Part shown: one piece after another, positions 9,472 to 19,323 of the stretch
How the letters are laid out: every line of letters starts with the position of its first letter
How positions within the stretch are numbered: the first letter of the stretch is position 1
Assembly: GCA_947388185.1 (NCBI GenBank)
Contig: CANDQP010000013.1
Span: 1-43,349, forward strand
Source: an uncultured Dorea sp.
Lineage (GTDB): Bacteria; Bacillota; Clostridia; Lachnospirales; Lachnospiraceae
Length of the DNA: 43,349 nucleotides
Reading direction: 5' to 3'
Program-made: the position numbers and the translations under genes
The notes under the pieces: model-generated
Seen by the model: the letters and a program-made list of their open reading frames with translations, nothing else
Databases searched by the model: none
Told to the model about the DNA's origin: nothing

Positions 9472-9966
9472 GTTATTTTTCTATATTAAGTTTTATCATA
9501 TTCTTATATAAATCGGAGGATTCTTATTTAGATTCAGATGTTCCCTTCTGCCTTTTTATCTTATACCTGTCCCGCTACTCTATACATCGTGTCCAAGGTA
9601 AATGTATAAAATAAGCTTGCCCCTCACTGGTACAGATCGTTATCCCTTCTATAAATCTTATGGACGCTCGCTACAGCTTGCACAAATCATATCCGTCCTG
9701 TTAGGTAATGTTCCTATGTACATCGTCTAATCGCTTCGGATCTATGTGGTATAATTCTCAATATGTCTGCAAATCTTCATCTATCTCTTATATCCGGTCT
9801 CTTCTTCTCCGACTCTTCTTTTCATTCAATTTACCGGCTTATCTCTCTATGGTTAAGGCTTAATCTGCGGGAACTTATATCTGCCATACCACTAACATAT
9901 TGAGTTGTTGAATTCTTTACATTGTCCAATGGATTAAGCCTCCTTCCTTTTATTGTCTTTTGGATT
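9422..9966 (-). ncRNA. Putative large (~545 nt) structured non-coding RNA
   Basis: Perfect promoter upstream, terminator at the end, frequent stops in the SD-proximal reading frame and no tracked minus-strand ORF, multiple perfect dyads: AGGCTTAATC/GATTAAGCCT (9856-9865 with 9932-9941), TATACAT/ATGTATA (9581-9587 with 9602-9608), GGACG/CGTCC (9662-9666 with 9694-9698), TAGG/CCTA (9702-9705 with 9713-9716). Confidence 0.65.
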
Positions 9967-9972
9967 GAGTTA

Positions 9973-10001
9973 ATAATACCACTCCCTTGCACATTTGTCA
10001 A
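9973..10001 (-). promoter_or_regulatory. Sigma-A type promoter driving the putative ncRNA
   Basis: Minus strand TTGACA-N17-TATTAT. Confidence 0.8.
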
Positions 10002-10110
10002 TACTATTTTTGAATTTTCATCTTATAAATTTATAATAAATATATTCCATCAAAATATTCTGATTATTATATTCTTTTTCATCAATTCACACAATACTAT
10101 ACAATTCCAT

Positions 10111-10141
10111 TTGTTAACCATCACATGTTTTTGGTTGACAT
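10111..10141. promoter_or_regulatory. Putative BirA operator upstream of bioY
   Basis: TTGTTAACC-N13-GGTTGACAT (imperfect dyad; GTTAAC-N15-GTTGAC), overlapping the -35 box. Confidence 0.75.
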
Positions 10142-10163
10142 TTCACCTAATCTAACATATACT
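10135..10163 (+). promoter_or_regulatory. Sigma-A type promoter for bioY
   Basis: TTGACA-N17-TATACT. Confidence 0.8.
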
Positions 10164-10208
10164 TAGTCACATACAACTATTCAATCCAGCCAAGAAAGGA
10201 ATATTTCA

Positions 10209-10787
10209 ATGAAAAACATTACGACAACCAACCATCCCTCTGATAAGTCCGGGCGTCTGACCACGCACCGCCTAGTCCTGATCTCCATGGTGACTGCTAT
10301 TACCTGTATCCTTGCCCCATTCGCCATCCCGATCCCGGTCAGTCCTGTTCCGATCTCTCTTACGAATCTGGTACTGTTGATCAGCGTCTACATACTCGGA
10401 TGGAAAGACGCCTCAATCAGCTATTTTGTATATCTGCTGCTGGGCGCCGCCGGACTTCCGGTATTCTCCGGATTCGCCGGAGGTCCCGGCAAGATCGCCG
10501 GACCAACCGGAGGGTATCTGCTAGGCTTCATCTTCATGACCATACTGGCCGGAATCTTCATTGAGCGATTCTCTGACCGGCGTTTCCTTACCGTGATCGG
10601 AATGGCGCTTGCAACCGCCGTCGCTTATGCCTTTGGTACAGCATGGCTGGCTTTCCAGATGGAGCTTCCCTTCACGGCGGCTCTCTCGATCGGTGTAATC
10701 CCCTACCTCCCCGGAGATACCCTGAAGATCCTTCTTGCAGTCATCATCGGCCCTGTCTTGAAGATCCGCCTGCAAAAACTGCGTTAA
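10209..10787 (+). CDS. bioY: Biotin transporter BioY (ECF S component)
   Basis: 'FAIPIPVSPVPISLTNLVLLI', 'LGAAGLPVFSGFAGGPGKIAGPTGGYLLGF'. Confidence 0.95.
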   Translation: MKNITTTNHPSDKSGRLTTHRLVLISMVTAITCILAPFAIPIPVSPVPISLTNLVLLISVYILGWKDASISYFVYLLLGAAGLPVFSGFAGGPGKIAGPTGGYLLGFIFMTILAGIFIERFSDRRFLTVIGMALATAVAYAFGTAWLAFQMELPFTAALSIGVIPYLPGDTLKILLAVIIGPVLKIRLQKLR

Positions 10788-10806
10788 TAGAATCTCTTTT
10801 CGTTAT

Positions 10807-10844
10807 CCGGCGCGGTCTGGTAAGGTTGTACCAGACCGCGCCGG
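10807..10844. terminator. Bidirectional hairpin between bioY and the beta-propeller gene
   Basis: Perfect 16-bp stem CCGGCGCGGTCTGGTA-aggttg-TACCAGACCGCGCCGG between convergent genes. Confidence 0.75.
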
Positions 10845-10855
10845 TCATATCACAT

Positions 10856-12892
10856 TTACAGGATCAGATCATCTACTTTCTTATATTCCTTCAGGCTGTA
10901 TGCTTCTATAATATTTCCCTGAACCACATACAGGGTATCTTCTATATAGAGACCTCTTGAACTCCTCATTCCATTTCCATTGATCTTCTCTTCCATATTA
11001 CAGATGAATCCATTGTCCTCATCATACTCAAAGAGGAAATATTTCTGACCGCCTTCGGAATCCCCGGGGAATCCGATAATATTCCGTTCCGGGCTGATCA
11101 GCGCCGCCTTATAATCATAAGAAACCTCCGTGCTATATACATTGTTCAGCACATGGGTATCTGACTCCTTCACATCCGTCTTGTCGGAAATGTCGAACAT
11201 GGTAAGCTTCACGCCGTCTGTTACCAGCGTCTCTTCATCCACATTCATCCCGATTCCAAGAAGCCGGTCTTCCCCATAGAAATGAAGATACTCCGAGAAT
11301 CCCGGGATCTTGAGCTCCCCGACGATCTTCGGCTTCTTCGGGTTTGACAGATCTGCACTGAACAGCGGGTCTGTCTCGCGGAAGGTCACGAAATAAGCCG
11401 TATCTCCCATGAATCTCGCCGAATAGATCCTCTCATCCTTCGCAAGCCCCTCGATGGCCCCGAACTGCTCTAATTCTCCGTCCAGAATATACACGGCATT
11501 GGAATCTCCTCCCACTCTGTCTTGCTTGGTCACAACCACTCTCAAGCATCCATCATACTCGTCGATGCAGAAGGAATCTTTCAGATATCCGTCAAACTGC
11601 CCCTGTGCCTTCGCCTTTAGCTGTCCGTCCTTGTACGCGACCTTACGAAGGGTTGTGACACACCCGCTGGCCGAAGCTCCCCATTCCTCTTCATAGAAGT
11701 AGATATTCTGATTGCTCACATACAGGCTGCCGCCTTTCGATAATATTGCCTTGCTGTCCTTCGTCTTATCCGGCTTCTTCAGATCTACCGCCGTGATAAC
11801 TTCATACATATTAGCCTGGGAGACCGGAGGAAGATAGATATCATCCGCACTCATCACGTCTCCGCCGATCAGCGGAATGAATTCCCTTGGCTCATTCTGG
11901 CTTACTTCGCTCCAGATATGGTATTCGCTGAACAGATACAGATACCCGTCCGACATCCTCGAAGAATTATAATATCCGCTCTGGCTGACCCTTCCCTCCT
12001 CCACAGGATTCGCGGGATCCCCTATATCATAAGTCACAGCTACAACCGCCGAGCTATCGCCTGCTCCCTGGTAAGAAGGGTCCGCCGAATATAACAGGTC
12101 TGAACCGCCCCGGTTACAGACTGCAACCAACTTCTTCTGTTCCGGCACAACATAGAATTCCTCGATATAGCAATTACCGCCCACCTCTATCGATGCCGCC
12201 TTCTTCATATCCTGGTTCCTGGAATCAACCACGGCGATCTTATCTCCATCATCTTCCAGAACGTAGAGATAAGTTCCGTCCGTCTTCACGATATCTCCCT
12301 CGTCTACGCCCTCCTGCCTTACGTTCGTCTCCGAGTATCCGCCCGCTCCGCTTGTGTCCTGTGCTATCTCTGCAGGAGCGCTGTCTGTCGACGCCCTGTC
12401 TTCCGCAGTGCTCTCCATCATCTTGGTCTCCCCGTTCATACCTCCGTCAGCCGCCCCTGTTTCCGCCTCATACAGCTCCTCATGCTTTATAACGGACTCT
12501 TCCATCTCTCTTAGCCGCCTCTGATATTCCTCCAGGTAACCATAGACCTGATCATAGCTCTCTGCCCGGGCAATCATACGGCTGTCGTCAATCTGTATCT
12601 CATCTTGCATATCAATCCCCGATGCCCAGTTCCCAGGCCTTGAATCTGCCGTACCGCCCGCTCCCGAAGTCTTCCATGCAGCTATACCGATCACAGCCGC
12701 CGCGCACGCCGCCGCCAATGCACTGGTCTTCCGGACTCCCCATCTGGACTTTTTATTTTCTTTCTTTTCCTTCTCCCTCTCCTTCTCTTCCAGCATTCGG
12801 CGGATATTGTCCGGCTCAAGCTTCTCCGGGACCTTTATGTCCGCCGTCCTCTGCCTTACCTGATCTAATACATCCTGTTCTCTCTTATTCAT
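10856..12892 (-). CDS. Membrane-anchored beta-propeller domain protein, putative anti-sigma factor
   Basis: Short charged cytosolic N-terminus, TM 'TSALAAACAAAVIGIAAW', 'YSETNVRQEGVDEGDIVKTDGTYLYVL' beta-propeller family signature; follows ECF sigma gene. Confidence 0.85.
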   Translation of the reverse strand: MNKREQDVLDQVRQRTADIKVPEKLEPDNIRRMLEEKEREKEKKENKKSRWGVRKTSALAAACAAAVIGIAAWKTSGAGGTADSRPGNWASGIDMQDEIQIDDSRMIARAESYDQVYGYLEEYQRRLREMEESVIKHEELYEAETGAADGGMNGETKMMESTAEDRASTDSAPAEIAQDTSGAGGYSETNVRQEGVDEGDIVKTDGTYLYVLEDDGDKIAVVDSRNQDMKKAASIEVGGNCYIEEFYVVPEQKKLVAVCNRGGSDLLYSADPSYQGAGDSSAVVAVTYDIGDPANPVEEGRVSQSGYYNSSRMSDGYLYLFSEYHIWSEVSQNEPREFIPLIGGDVMSADDIYLPPVSQANMYEVITAVDLKKPDKTKDSKAILSKGGSLYVSNQNIYFYEEEWGASASGCVTTLRKVAYKDGQLKAKAQGQFDGYLKDSFCIDEYDGCLRVVVTKQDRVGGDSNAVYILDGELEQFGAIEGLAKDERIYSARFMGDTAYFVTFRETDPLFSADLSNPKKPKIVGELKIPGFSEYLHFYGEDRLLGIGMNVDEETLVTDGVKLTMFDISDKTDVKESDTHVLNNVYSTEVSYDYKAALISPERNIIGFPGDSEGGQKYFLFEYDEDNGFICNMEEKINGNGMRSSRGLYIEDTLYVVQGNIIEAYSLKEYKKVDDLIL

Positions 12893-12910
12893 ACAGCCGC
12901 CTCCTTTCAC

Positions 12911-13390
12911 TCATCTCAACACACATTCCATCTTCTGCAGCGCACGGCTCCTCTTGGAACGAACCGTATTGGGGTTCATCTTCAAGGCATCCCCGATCTC
13001 CTTGCTGTTATAGCCGCCGAAGACCGATAATCCCACGATCGTCTGCTCCTCCTCCTCCAAAAGGAAGAATGCCTTCCTGACGTCCACAGCCAGGCCAACA
13101 TCTGGGTCCTCATAGGCCGCCTGCACATATGTCTCTTCCCCGAAGTAATCCCGCCTTGCCGCTTCTTTTTTCAGTCTCTTCTTGCATATGTTCGACACTA
13201 TCGTAAATATCCAGCTTCTGAAAGCGTCTGGTTTCTTAAGCTTCCCTATGTTCTCATAAGCTGCAACCACCGCTTCGCTGACCGCGTCCTCCGCCTCCTG
13301 CTGATTCTGCATCATGCAAAGGGCAAACCGGTACAGATCCACATAGACAGTCTCATACATCTGCGCAAATGTCTTCGCGTCGCATCTCAT
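12911..13390 (-). CDS. ECF-type RNA polymerase sigma factor
   Basis: 'QEAEDAVSEAVVAAYENIGKLKKPDAFRSWIFTIVSNICKKRLKK' and sigma4 'GGYNSKEIGDALKMNPNTVRSKRSRALQKM'. Confidence 0.92.
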   Translation of the reverse strand: MRCDAKTFAQMYETVYVDLYRFALCMMQNQQEAEDAVSEAVVAAYENIGKLKKPDAFRSWIFTIVSNICKKRLKKEAARRDYFGEETYVQAAYEDPDVGLAVDVRKAFFLLEEEEQTIVGLSVFGGYNSKEIGDALKMNPNTVRSKRSRALQKMECVLR

Positions 13391-13451
13391 ATCTTCTCCT
13401 CCCTGCAATAATCAATTTGCACCGTCTCATTTCCGTATATACATAAGAGTC

Positions 13452-13483
13452 AAAAAAAGAGGCTACTGTTGCAGCCTCTTTCG
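13452..13483 (-). terminator. Terminator of the hydratase gene
   Basis: Minus strand AAAGAGGCTGC-aaca-GTAGCCTCTTTTTTT. Confidence 0.8.
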
Positions 13484-13495
13484 AAATATTTCATA

Positions 13496-15781
13496 TTATC
13501 CTCTATAATAATTGATCAGGCATCCTTTTAATATAATCTCGCGTTCCGCATCCGTCATATCTCCTGTCTTAAGCGTGATCTCCTTCCAGGCTTCTCCAGC
13601 CCCCACTACATAGGCCTTGATCTCGGCCTGCTTCTCTTCGACCGCTTTCCTGATCTTTGGCACGAAGATATAATCTCCGTTCTTAAAGCTTAAGCTCTCA
13701 TGATCTTCTTCCGTGGTAAATGGAAGCATGCCCCAGTTGATCAGATTGGAGCGGTATCTCTTGGTCGCATACTCATTGGCAATATTCGCCCAGCCGCCAA
13801 GCACCTTCTGACATGATGCAGCCTGTTCCCTGGCAGAACCGTCTCCCGGCTTCACTGCGAAGATCGTGCTGCCGATCCCCAGATTCACACTTCCAATCTC
13901 CGGATATGTCTCATGGATCTTCACCATCACCGGCTTAAGCTCCCCAAGCACCTCCGCCGGACACTCACCTGCCTCGATCGCCTTCTCCGCCTTCTGTACC
14001 TCTTTGGCCCGGCCCACATACGCCGGATCCTTCCTTGACAGTGCGAACTCCGCCAGTCCCAGAGGATTGGAACGGTAAGAAGATGTCTCCCCGGACGGGA
14101 TCAGCTCGTCTGTCGTCGTAACCGGGTCGTGGATCTCAGATACTACTTTCAGAAGCAGATTCTCCGGCAATGCCGCCATCTTCGGCCAATCCTTGATATT
14201 CGGGCCAAACTTGATCTCCACAGACGGATCCGCCTCCCCCTTGCTGTCGAATACACGGTTCGCGTAGATCTTCCGGTCGAAATGATACTTCCGCCCCTGA
14301 TACTCCACATCCATAACCGTCGCCGGAGTCAGGAAGCCCTTGTTCGCCGCCGTCGCCGCGATCGAACGCGCATCCATAAGAGCCACGGACGCGATCTGAC
14401 CGCTCTGTAGCTTAGAGCCTTCACGGTTGGGGAAGTTCCTCGTTGAGTGACGGACGGAGAACGCATTGTTCGCCGGCGTATCTCCCGCACCGAAGCACGG
14501 TCCGCAGAACGCCGTCTTCACGATCGTCCCCGCCTGCATCAGATCCGCAACCGCGCCGTTCTTCACCAGTTCCATATAGATCGGCGTACTCGCCGGATAC
14601 ACACTGAAGGTGAATTCATCCGCACCGATATAGCGACCGCGTATGATATCTGCCGCCGCGCAGATATTCTCGAATCCGCCGCCTGCACATCCCGCGATGA
14701 TTCCCTGCTCCACGTACAACCTGCCGTCTACAATCTTGTCCTGCAGCGTATAGTCCACAGCCCCGTCAAGACTAACCTTCGCCTTCTCCTCCACATCATG
14801 AAGCACATCCTTAAGGTTCGCGTTGACCTCGTCGATCGTATATACATTAGACGGATGGAACGGCATCGCGATCATAGGCCTGATCTCACTTAAGTTCACG
14901 TATACCAGACCGTCATAATATGCCGCAGCTCCCGGATTCAGTTCCTTATAATCTGCTTCCCTTCCGTGAGTCTCATAGAACTCCCGGATCGTCTCGTCCG
15001 TCTTCCAGATGGAAGACAGGCAGGTGGTCTCCGTAGTCATAACGTCGACTCCGATACGGAAATCCGCACTTAAGCTCTTGACGCCGGGCCCTACGAATTC
15101 CATGACCTTATTATTCACATATCCGTTGCCGAATGTTGCGCCGATAATGGCAAGCGCCACGTCCTGCGGTCCCACGCCCTTAACAGGCTCTCCGTCAAGA
15201 TAGATAGCTACCACTCCCGGCATCTTGATATCATAGGTCTTATTCAATAACTGCTTCACAAGCTCCGGTCCGCCTTCGCCCATCGCCATGGTTCCAAGAG
15301 CTCCGTACCGTGTATGGCTGTCCGATCCCAGGATCATCTTACCGCCGCCTGCAAGCATCTCCCGCGCATACTGGTGAATGACCGCCTGATGCGGAGGTAC
15401 ATACACACCGCCGTATTTCTTCGCACAGGTAAGGCCGAACATGTGGTCATCCTCATTGATGGTTCCGCCCACCGCACACAGAGAATTGTGGCAGTTTGTC
15501 AGCACATACGGAATCGGGAACCGCTCAAGCCCTGATGCCCTTGCTGTCTGAATGATCCCGACAAACGTAATGTCATGGGAGGTCAGCTTGTCGAACCTGA
15601 TCTGCAGCCGCTCCATATTCCCTGACGTATTGTGATCCGCCAATATCCGATATGCCATCGTCTCCTTCGCCGCTTCTGCCTGGGATACCTCTCTTCCGGT
15701 CTTCGTCCGGACCTCATTCACGTCTTCCACGATCTCTGTTCCATTTAACAGATAAACACCTTTATCATATAATTTTACCAT
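13496..15781 (-). CDS. Aconitase-family hydratase (YbhJ-like)
   Basis: '[29 protein letters not shown]', '[34 protein letters not shown]'. Confidence 0.88.
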   Translation of the reverse strand: MVKLYDKGVYLLNGTEIVEDVNEVRTKTGREVSQAEAAKETMAYRILADHNTSGNMERLQIRFDKLTSHDITFVGIIQTARASGLERFPIPYVLTNCHNSLCAVGGTINEDDHMFGLTCAKKYGGVYVPPHQAVIHQYAREMLAGGGKMILGSDSHTRYGALGTMAMGEGGPELVKQLLNKTYDIKMPGVVAIYLDGEPVKGVGPQDVALAIIGATFGNGYVNNKVMEFVGPGVKSLSADFRIGVDVMTTETTCLSSIWKTDETIREFYETHGREADYKELNPGAAAYYDGLVYVNLSEIRPMIAMPFHPSNVYTIDEVNANLKDVLHDVEEKAKVSLDGAVDYTLQDKIVDGRLYVEQGIIAGCAGGGFENICAAADIIRGRYIGADEFTFSVYPASTPIYMELVKNGAVADLMQAGTIVKTAFCGPCFGAGDTPANNAFSVRHSTRNFPNREGSKLQSGQIASVALMDARSIAATAANKGFLTPATVMDVEYQGRKYHFDRKIYANRVFDSKGEADPSVEIKFGPNIKDWPKMAALPENLLLKVVSEIHDPVTTTDELIPSGETSSYRSNPLGLAEFALSRKDPAYVGRAKEVQKAEKAIEAGECPAEVLGELKPVMVKIHETYPEIGSVNLGIGSTIFAVKPGDGSAREQAASCQKVLGGWANIANEYATKRYRSNLINWGMLPFTTEEDHESLSFKNGDYIFVPKIRKAVEEKQAEIKAYVVGAGEAWKEITLKTGDMTDAEREIILKGCLINYYRG

Positions 15782-15844
15782 ATCTTTGTCTTCTCCTGTT
15801 CTACTTATCCGCATTCCTGTCTCCGTGTTACCTTAACAGTGCTC

Positions 15845-16945
15845 CTATCCGCCAATATACTTCATATGGTCGGCCACCATCATGGCGATCTTGAAGGTCA
15901 GCGCATCCTCGAACACTCTGACGTCAAGGCCTGTCCTCTTCTGGATCTTCTCAAGCCGGTACACCAGCGTATTGCGGTGCACGTACAGCTGTCTCGCTGT
16001 CTCCGAGATATTCAGGTTATTGTCGAAAAATGTATAGACCGTGATCAATTCTTCTTCCTCGAACTGATCCGCTGTATTTCCTTCAAACACCTCATTCAAG
16101 AACATCGAACACAGAGAGGCCGGAAGCTGGTGGATCAGCCTGCCGATCCCAAGCTCATTGTAGGCGAGAATGTTCTTATCCGCATAGAATACCCGCCCCA
16201 CTTCCAGCGCCATATCTGCTTCCTTGTATGACTTGGACACATCCTTAAGCTCGCTTATGATCGTCCCGTAAGCGATCCGCACACTGACCATGGCCTCCAT
16301 ATTCAAGGTATCCACCAGCTCCCTGGCGATCTGGTCAAGCTGCGGATAATCATCCGTATTCTCCAGCGCCTTCACAAGGATCACGTGCCGCTCGTCCACA
16401 GCCGTCACGAAATCCTTCGTGCCGGTAGCATACAGCCCCTTCAAGGTCTCCAGGATCAGATTCTCCGCCTCATTCCTGGCTTCGATCAGGAACACCGTCC
16501 GCCTGAGCTCCACCGGGATCTTCATCTTCTTAGCCTGATTATACACATCAACCAACAGCATATTGTCCAGGATCAGATTTTGGATAAAACGATTCTTATC
16601 CATCTTCTCCTTGTACGCAAACAATAGATTCTCCAACTGGCTTACACCAAGTCTCCCCGCCATCTCCATCTGCGGGCTGCCGCCCTTCAGCACAAGGCTG
16701 TAACAGGGATCCTCATCGTCATGCACAAAGAACATCCCCACATCCTTCTCTATCCGAAAAAGAAGTTCCTCCGCCGACACCGTCGGCGCCGCCCCGCAGA
16801 ACTTTGCAACCGCCTGATCAAGGCTTGTCATACGCTCATTCGTCATGACTAAGCAGATTCCCTTCATATCCCATACGGCACATTCTAAACCGGTAATTCT
16901 CTTAATATCCTGTACTGCTTTATGTAGTATCTGATTTGATAACAT
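15845..16945 (-). CDS. CdaR/PucR-family transcriptional regulator
   Basis: C-terminal HTH 'NLNISETARQLYVHRNTLVYRLEKIQKRTGLDVRVFEDALTFKIAMMV'. Confidence 0.9.
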   Translation of the reverse strand: MLSNQILHKAVQDIKRITGLECAVWDMKGICLVMTNERMTSLDQAVAKFCGAAPTVSAEELLFRIEKDVGMFFVHDDEDPCYSLVLKGGSPQMEMAGRLGVSQLENLLFAYKEKMDKNRFIQNLILDNMLLVDVYNQAKKMKIPVELRRTVFLIEARNEAENLILETLKGLYATGTKDFVTAVDERHVILVKALENTDDYPQLDQIARELVDTLNMEAMVSVRIAYGTIISELKDVSKSYKEADMALEVGRVFYADKNILAYNELGIGRLIHQLPASLCSMFLNEVFEGNTADQFEEEELITVYTFFDNNLNISETARQLYVHRNTLVYRLEKIQKRTGLDVRVFEDALTFKIAMMVADHMKYIGG

Positions 16946-17033
16946 TCGATTACCTCCTTGTTTTGTAACGTACATTTTTTATTCTACCACACAACACCGT
17001 ATACGGACAAGAGTATACTCTAATTTTCACATA

Positions 17034-17066
17034 TAAGAACGGCAACCTAAAAGGCTGCCGTTCTTA
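17034..17066 (-). terminator. Terminator of the ABC ATPase gene
   Basis: TAAGAACGGCA-acctaaaaggc-TGCCGTTCTTA dyad. Confidence 0.65.
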
Positions 17067-17112
17067 TCACTTATCAGATATTTTATTATCACCAAATTAA
17101 TACAAAACAAAA

Positions 17113-18225
17113 CTAGTTCGTAATTGTGTTCTCTGTCTCTTTGTCGAATACGTGAATTCTGTCAGCATCCAGTGCAAACTTAACAGTATCGCCTGTTCTT
17201 GCAGCAGTTCTTGGATCAACTCTTGCTGTCATAGTAGATCCCTCGTAATCGAAGTGCAGGTATACTTCTGCACCAAGCATCTCGTATACACGGATCGTAG
17301 CTTCGATGATCGTGTTAGGAGACTTAGCAAGGAAGTCTGGCTCATCATGTACATCCTCTGGACGGATACCAAGTACAACGGTCTTTCCGTTGTATCCGCC
17401 GTCGATCAGCTTCTTAGACTTAGCTTCCGGAAGCTCGATAGATGCAGGTCCGGCAACGAGAGAAACCTTCTTGCCCTCTACCTTACACTTAGCATCTACG
17501 AAGTTCATCTGCGGTGATCCGATGAATCCTGCAACGAACAGGTTGCACGGACGATCGTACAATGTCTGAGGAGTATCTACCTGCTGAACGATACCAGCGC
17601 TCATAACTACGATTCTGGTACCAAGTGTCATAGCCTCTGTCTGGTCATGTGTTACATAGATGATAGTTGTACCCAATCTCTGATGAAGCTTGGAGATCTC
17701 AATACGCATCTGTCCACGCAGCTTAGCATCCAGGTTGGAAAGAGGCTCATCCATAAGGAATACCTTAGGATTACGAACGATCGCACGTCCCATAGCAACA
17801 CGCTGTCTCTGACCACCGGAAAGAGCCTTCGGCTTACGGTCTAATAATGCTTCCAGGTCAAGGATCTTAGCAGCTTCGCGTACCATCTTGTCGATCTCAT
17901 CCTTCGGTACTTTTCTCAGCTTAAGACCAAATGCCATGTTGTCATATACTGTCATATGCGGATACAGAGCGTAGTTCTGGAATACCATCGCAATATCTCT
18001 GTCCTTAGGCTCTACATCGTTAACCAGCTTGTCGCCGATCCATAACTCACCAGAAGAAATATCTTCCAGACCTGCTACCATACGAAGTGTTGTTGACTTA
18101 CCACATCCTGAAGGTCCTACGAAGATGACGAATTCCTTATCTTCAATCTCAAGGTTGAAGTCCTTTACAGCTTCAAAACCATTTGGATATGTCTTATTAA
18201 TGTGTTTTAATGATAAACTTGCCAT
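17113..18225 (-). CDS. Carbohydrate ABC transporter ATP-binding protein (MsmK/UgpC type)
   Basis: Walker A 'GPSGCGKST', 'LSGGQRQRVAMGRAIVRNPKVFLMDEPLSNLDAKLR', C-terminal TOBE-like region. Confidence 0.95.
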   Translation of the reverse strand: MASLSLKHINKTYPNGFEAVKDFNLEIEDKEFVIFVGPSGCGKSTTLRMVAGLEDISSGELWIGDKLVNDVEPKDRDIAMVFQNYALYPHMTVYDNMAFGLKLRKVPKDEIDKMVREAAKILDLEALLDRKPKALSGGQRQRVAMGRAIVRNPKVFLMDEPLSNLDAKLRGQMRIEISKLHQRLGTTIIYVTHDQTEAMTLGTRIVVMSAGIVQQVDTPQTLYDRPCNLFVAGFIGSPQMNFVDAKCKVEGKKVSLVAGPASIELPEAKSKKLIDGGYNGKTVVLGIRPEDVHDEPDFLAKSPNTIIEATIRVYEMLGAEVYLHFDYEGSTMTARVDPRTAARTGDTVKFALDADRIHVFDKETENTITN

Positions 18226-18296
18226 TTTGGGTTTCCCTCCATAATTAAAAAAATTTGTATCTGTGATACCGTCTTGCTCTGTTAAAAAGTATATAA

Positions 18297-18340
18297 AAAA
18301 AGTCCAACTTCCGGTATACCCAAGTTGAACAATCTTTTTG
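18297..18340 (-). terminator. Terminator of the rsmI operon
   Basis: Minus strand GTTCAACTT-gggtataccgg-AAGTTGGAC then TTTTTTTA. Confidence 0.75.
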
Positions 18341-18388
18341 TGAAATATTATACAAGTTGACTATAAATCTGTTGCTGTTCACGATGTG

Positions 18389-19264
18389 TTACAGTTCGCG
18401 GGCGGTTAGGCCGTGAACTGTATCATAAATCTCTCTCTTACTGACTCCCCGGTCCTTCGCCACCTGCTTCATGGCTTCTTTCTTCTCCATACCGCCCTTA
18501 AGATAGTGCTCCATATGCTCTTCCACGCTCATGCTCTCCCATCTGGCGATCTCCCCGGCGCGTATCTCCTCCCGGCTCTTTCCCTCGATCACAAGCACAC
18601 ATTCCCCCTTGGGCGCATTCGACTCATAATATGCAAGCGCTTCCTCAAGGCTTGCCGCATATACCGTCTCATGCCTCTTCGTCAGCTCCCGGCATACCCG
18701 GATCCTGCGGTTCCCAAGAGTCTCCAGCAATACCCCAAGCGTCCGGACAAGTCTGTGGGGCGCCTCGTACACCACCATGGTCCGAGTCTCTTCTTTCATT
18801 TCTTCAAGAACCGCCTGCCTCTCCTTCTTATCCGCCGGCAGAAATGCCTCGAAGGCAAACCTTCTGGTCGGAAGCCCGGAGACAGTAAGCGCCGTGATAC
18901 ACGCCGCCGCACCCGGCACCGCCGTTACTGCAACGCCTGCCTCCCGGCACATCCGCACCAGCTCTTCGCCGGGATCAGAGATCCCCGGAGTCCCGGCATC
19001 CGTGATCAGCGCGATATCTTCCCCTTGAAGAAGACGTTCTACAAGCCTGCGTCCCTTCTCGATCTTGTTATACTCGTGATAACTGGTCATAGGCGTCCGG
19101 ATCTCGAAATGATTCAGCAGCTTGATACTGTTGCGGGTATCCTCCGCAGCAATCACATCCACTTCCTTCAGGATACGGATACACCGCAGCGTCATATCCT
19201 CGAGGTTGCCGATCGGCGTCGCACACAAATATAATGTTCCTGATGTATTCCCATATTCTGACAT
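18389..19264 (-). CDS. rsmI: 16S rRNA (cytidine(1402)-2'-O)-methyltransferase
   Basis: 'GTLYLCATPIGNLEDMTLRCIRILKEVDVIAAEDTRNSIKLLNHF', 'ITDAGTPGISDPGEELV'. Confidence 0.95.
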   Translation of the reverse strand: MSEYGNTSGTLYLCATPIGNLEDMTLRCIRILKEVDVIAAEDTRNSIKLLNHFEIRTPMTSYHEYNKIEKGRRLVERLLQGEDIALITDAGTPGISDPGEELVRMCREAGVAVTAVPGAAACITALTVSGLPTRRFAFEAFLPADKKERQAVLEEMKEETRTMVVYEAPHRLVRTLGVLLETLGNRRIRVCRELTKRHETVYAASLEEALAYYESNAPKGECVLVIEGKSREEIRAGEIARWESMSVEEHMEHYLKGGMEKKEAMKQVAKDRGVSKREIYDTVHGLTAREL

Positions 19265-19323
19265 ATCTACCACCTTATCTGCACGGATAAGCCTGCCCGT
19301 TCCATCCGCTTCTGCCGCACGTC

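Noticed and set aside
9351-9614. 87-aa plus-strand ORF
   Set aside because: Spans the minus-strand ncRNA terminator, has no RBS and no recognisable motif.
9922-10155. 77-aa plus-strand ORF upstream of bioY
   Set aside because: AT-rich intergenic sequence containing the bioY and ncRNA promoters; composition not protein-like.
13866-15535. Multiple plus-strand ORFs opposite the hydratase
   Set aside because: Antisense shadow ORFs of a conserved minus-strand enzyme gene.
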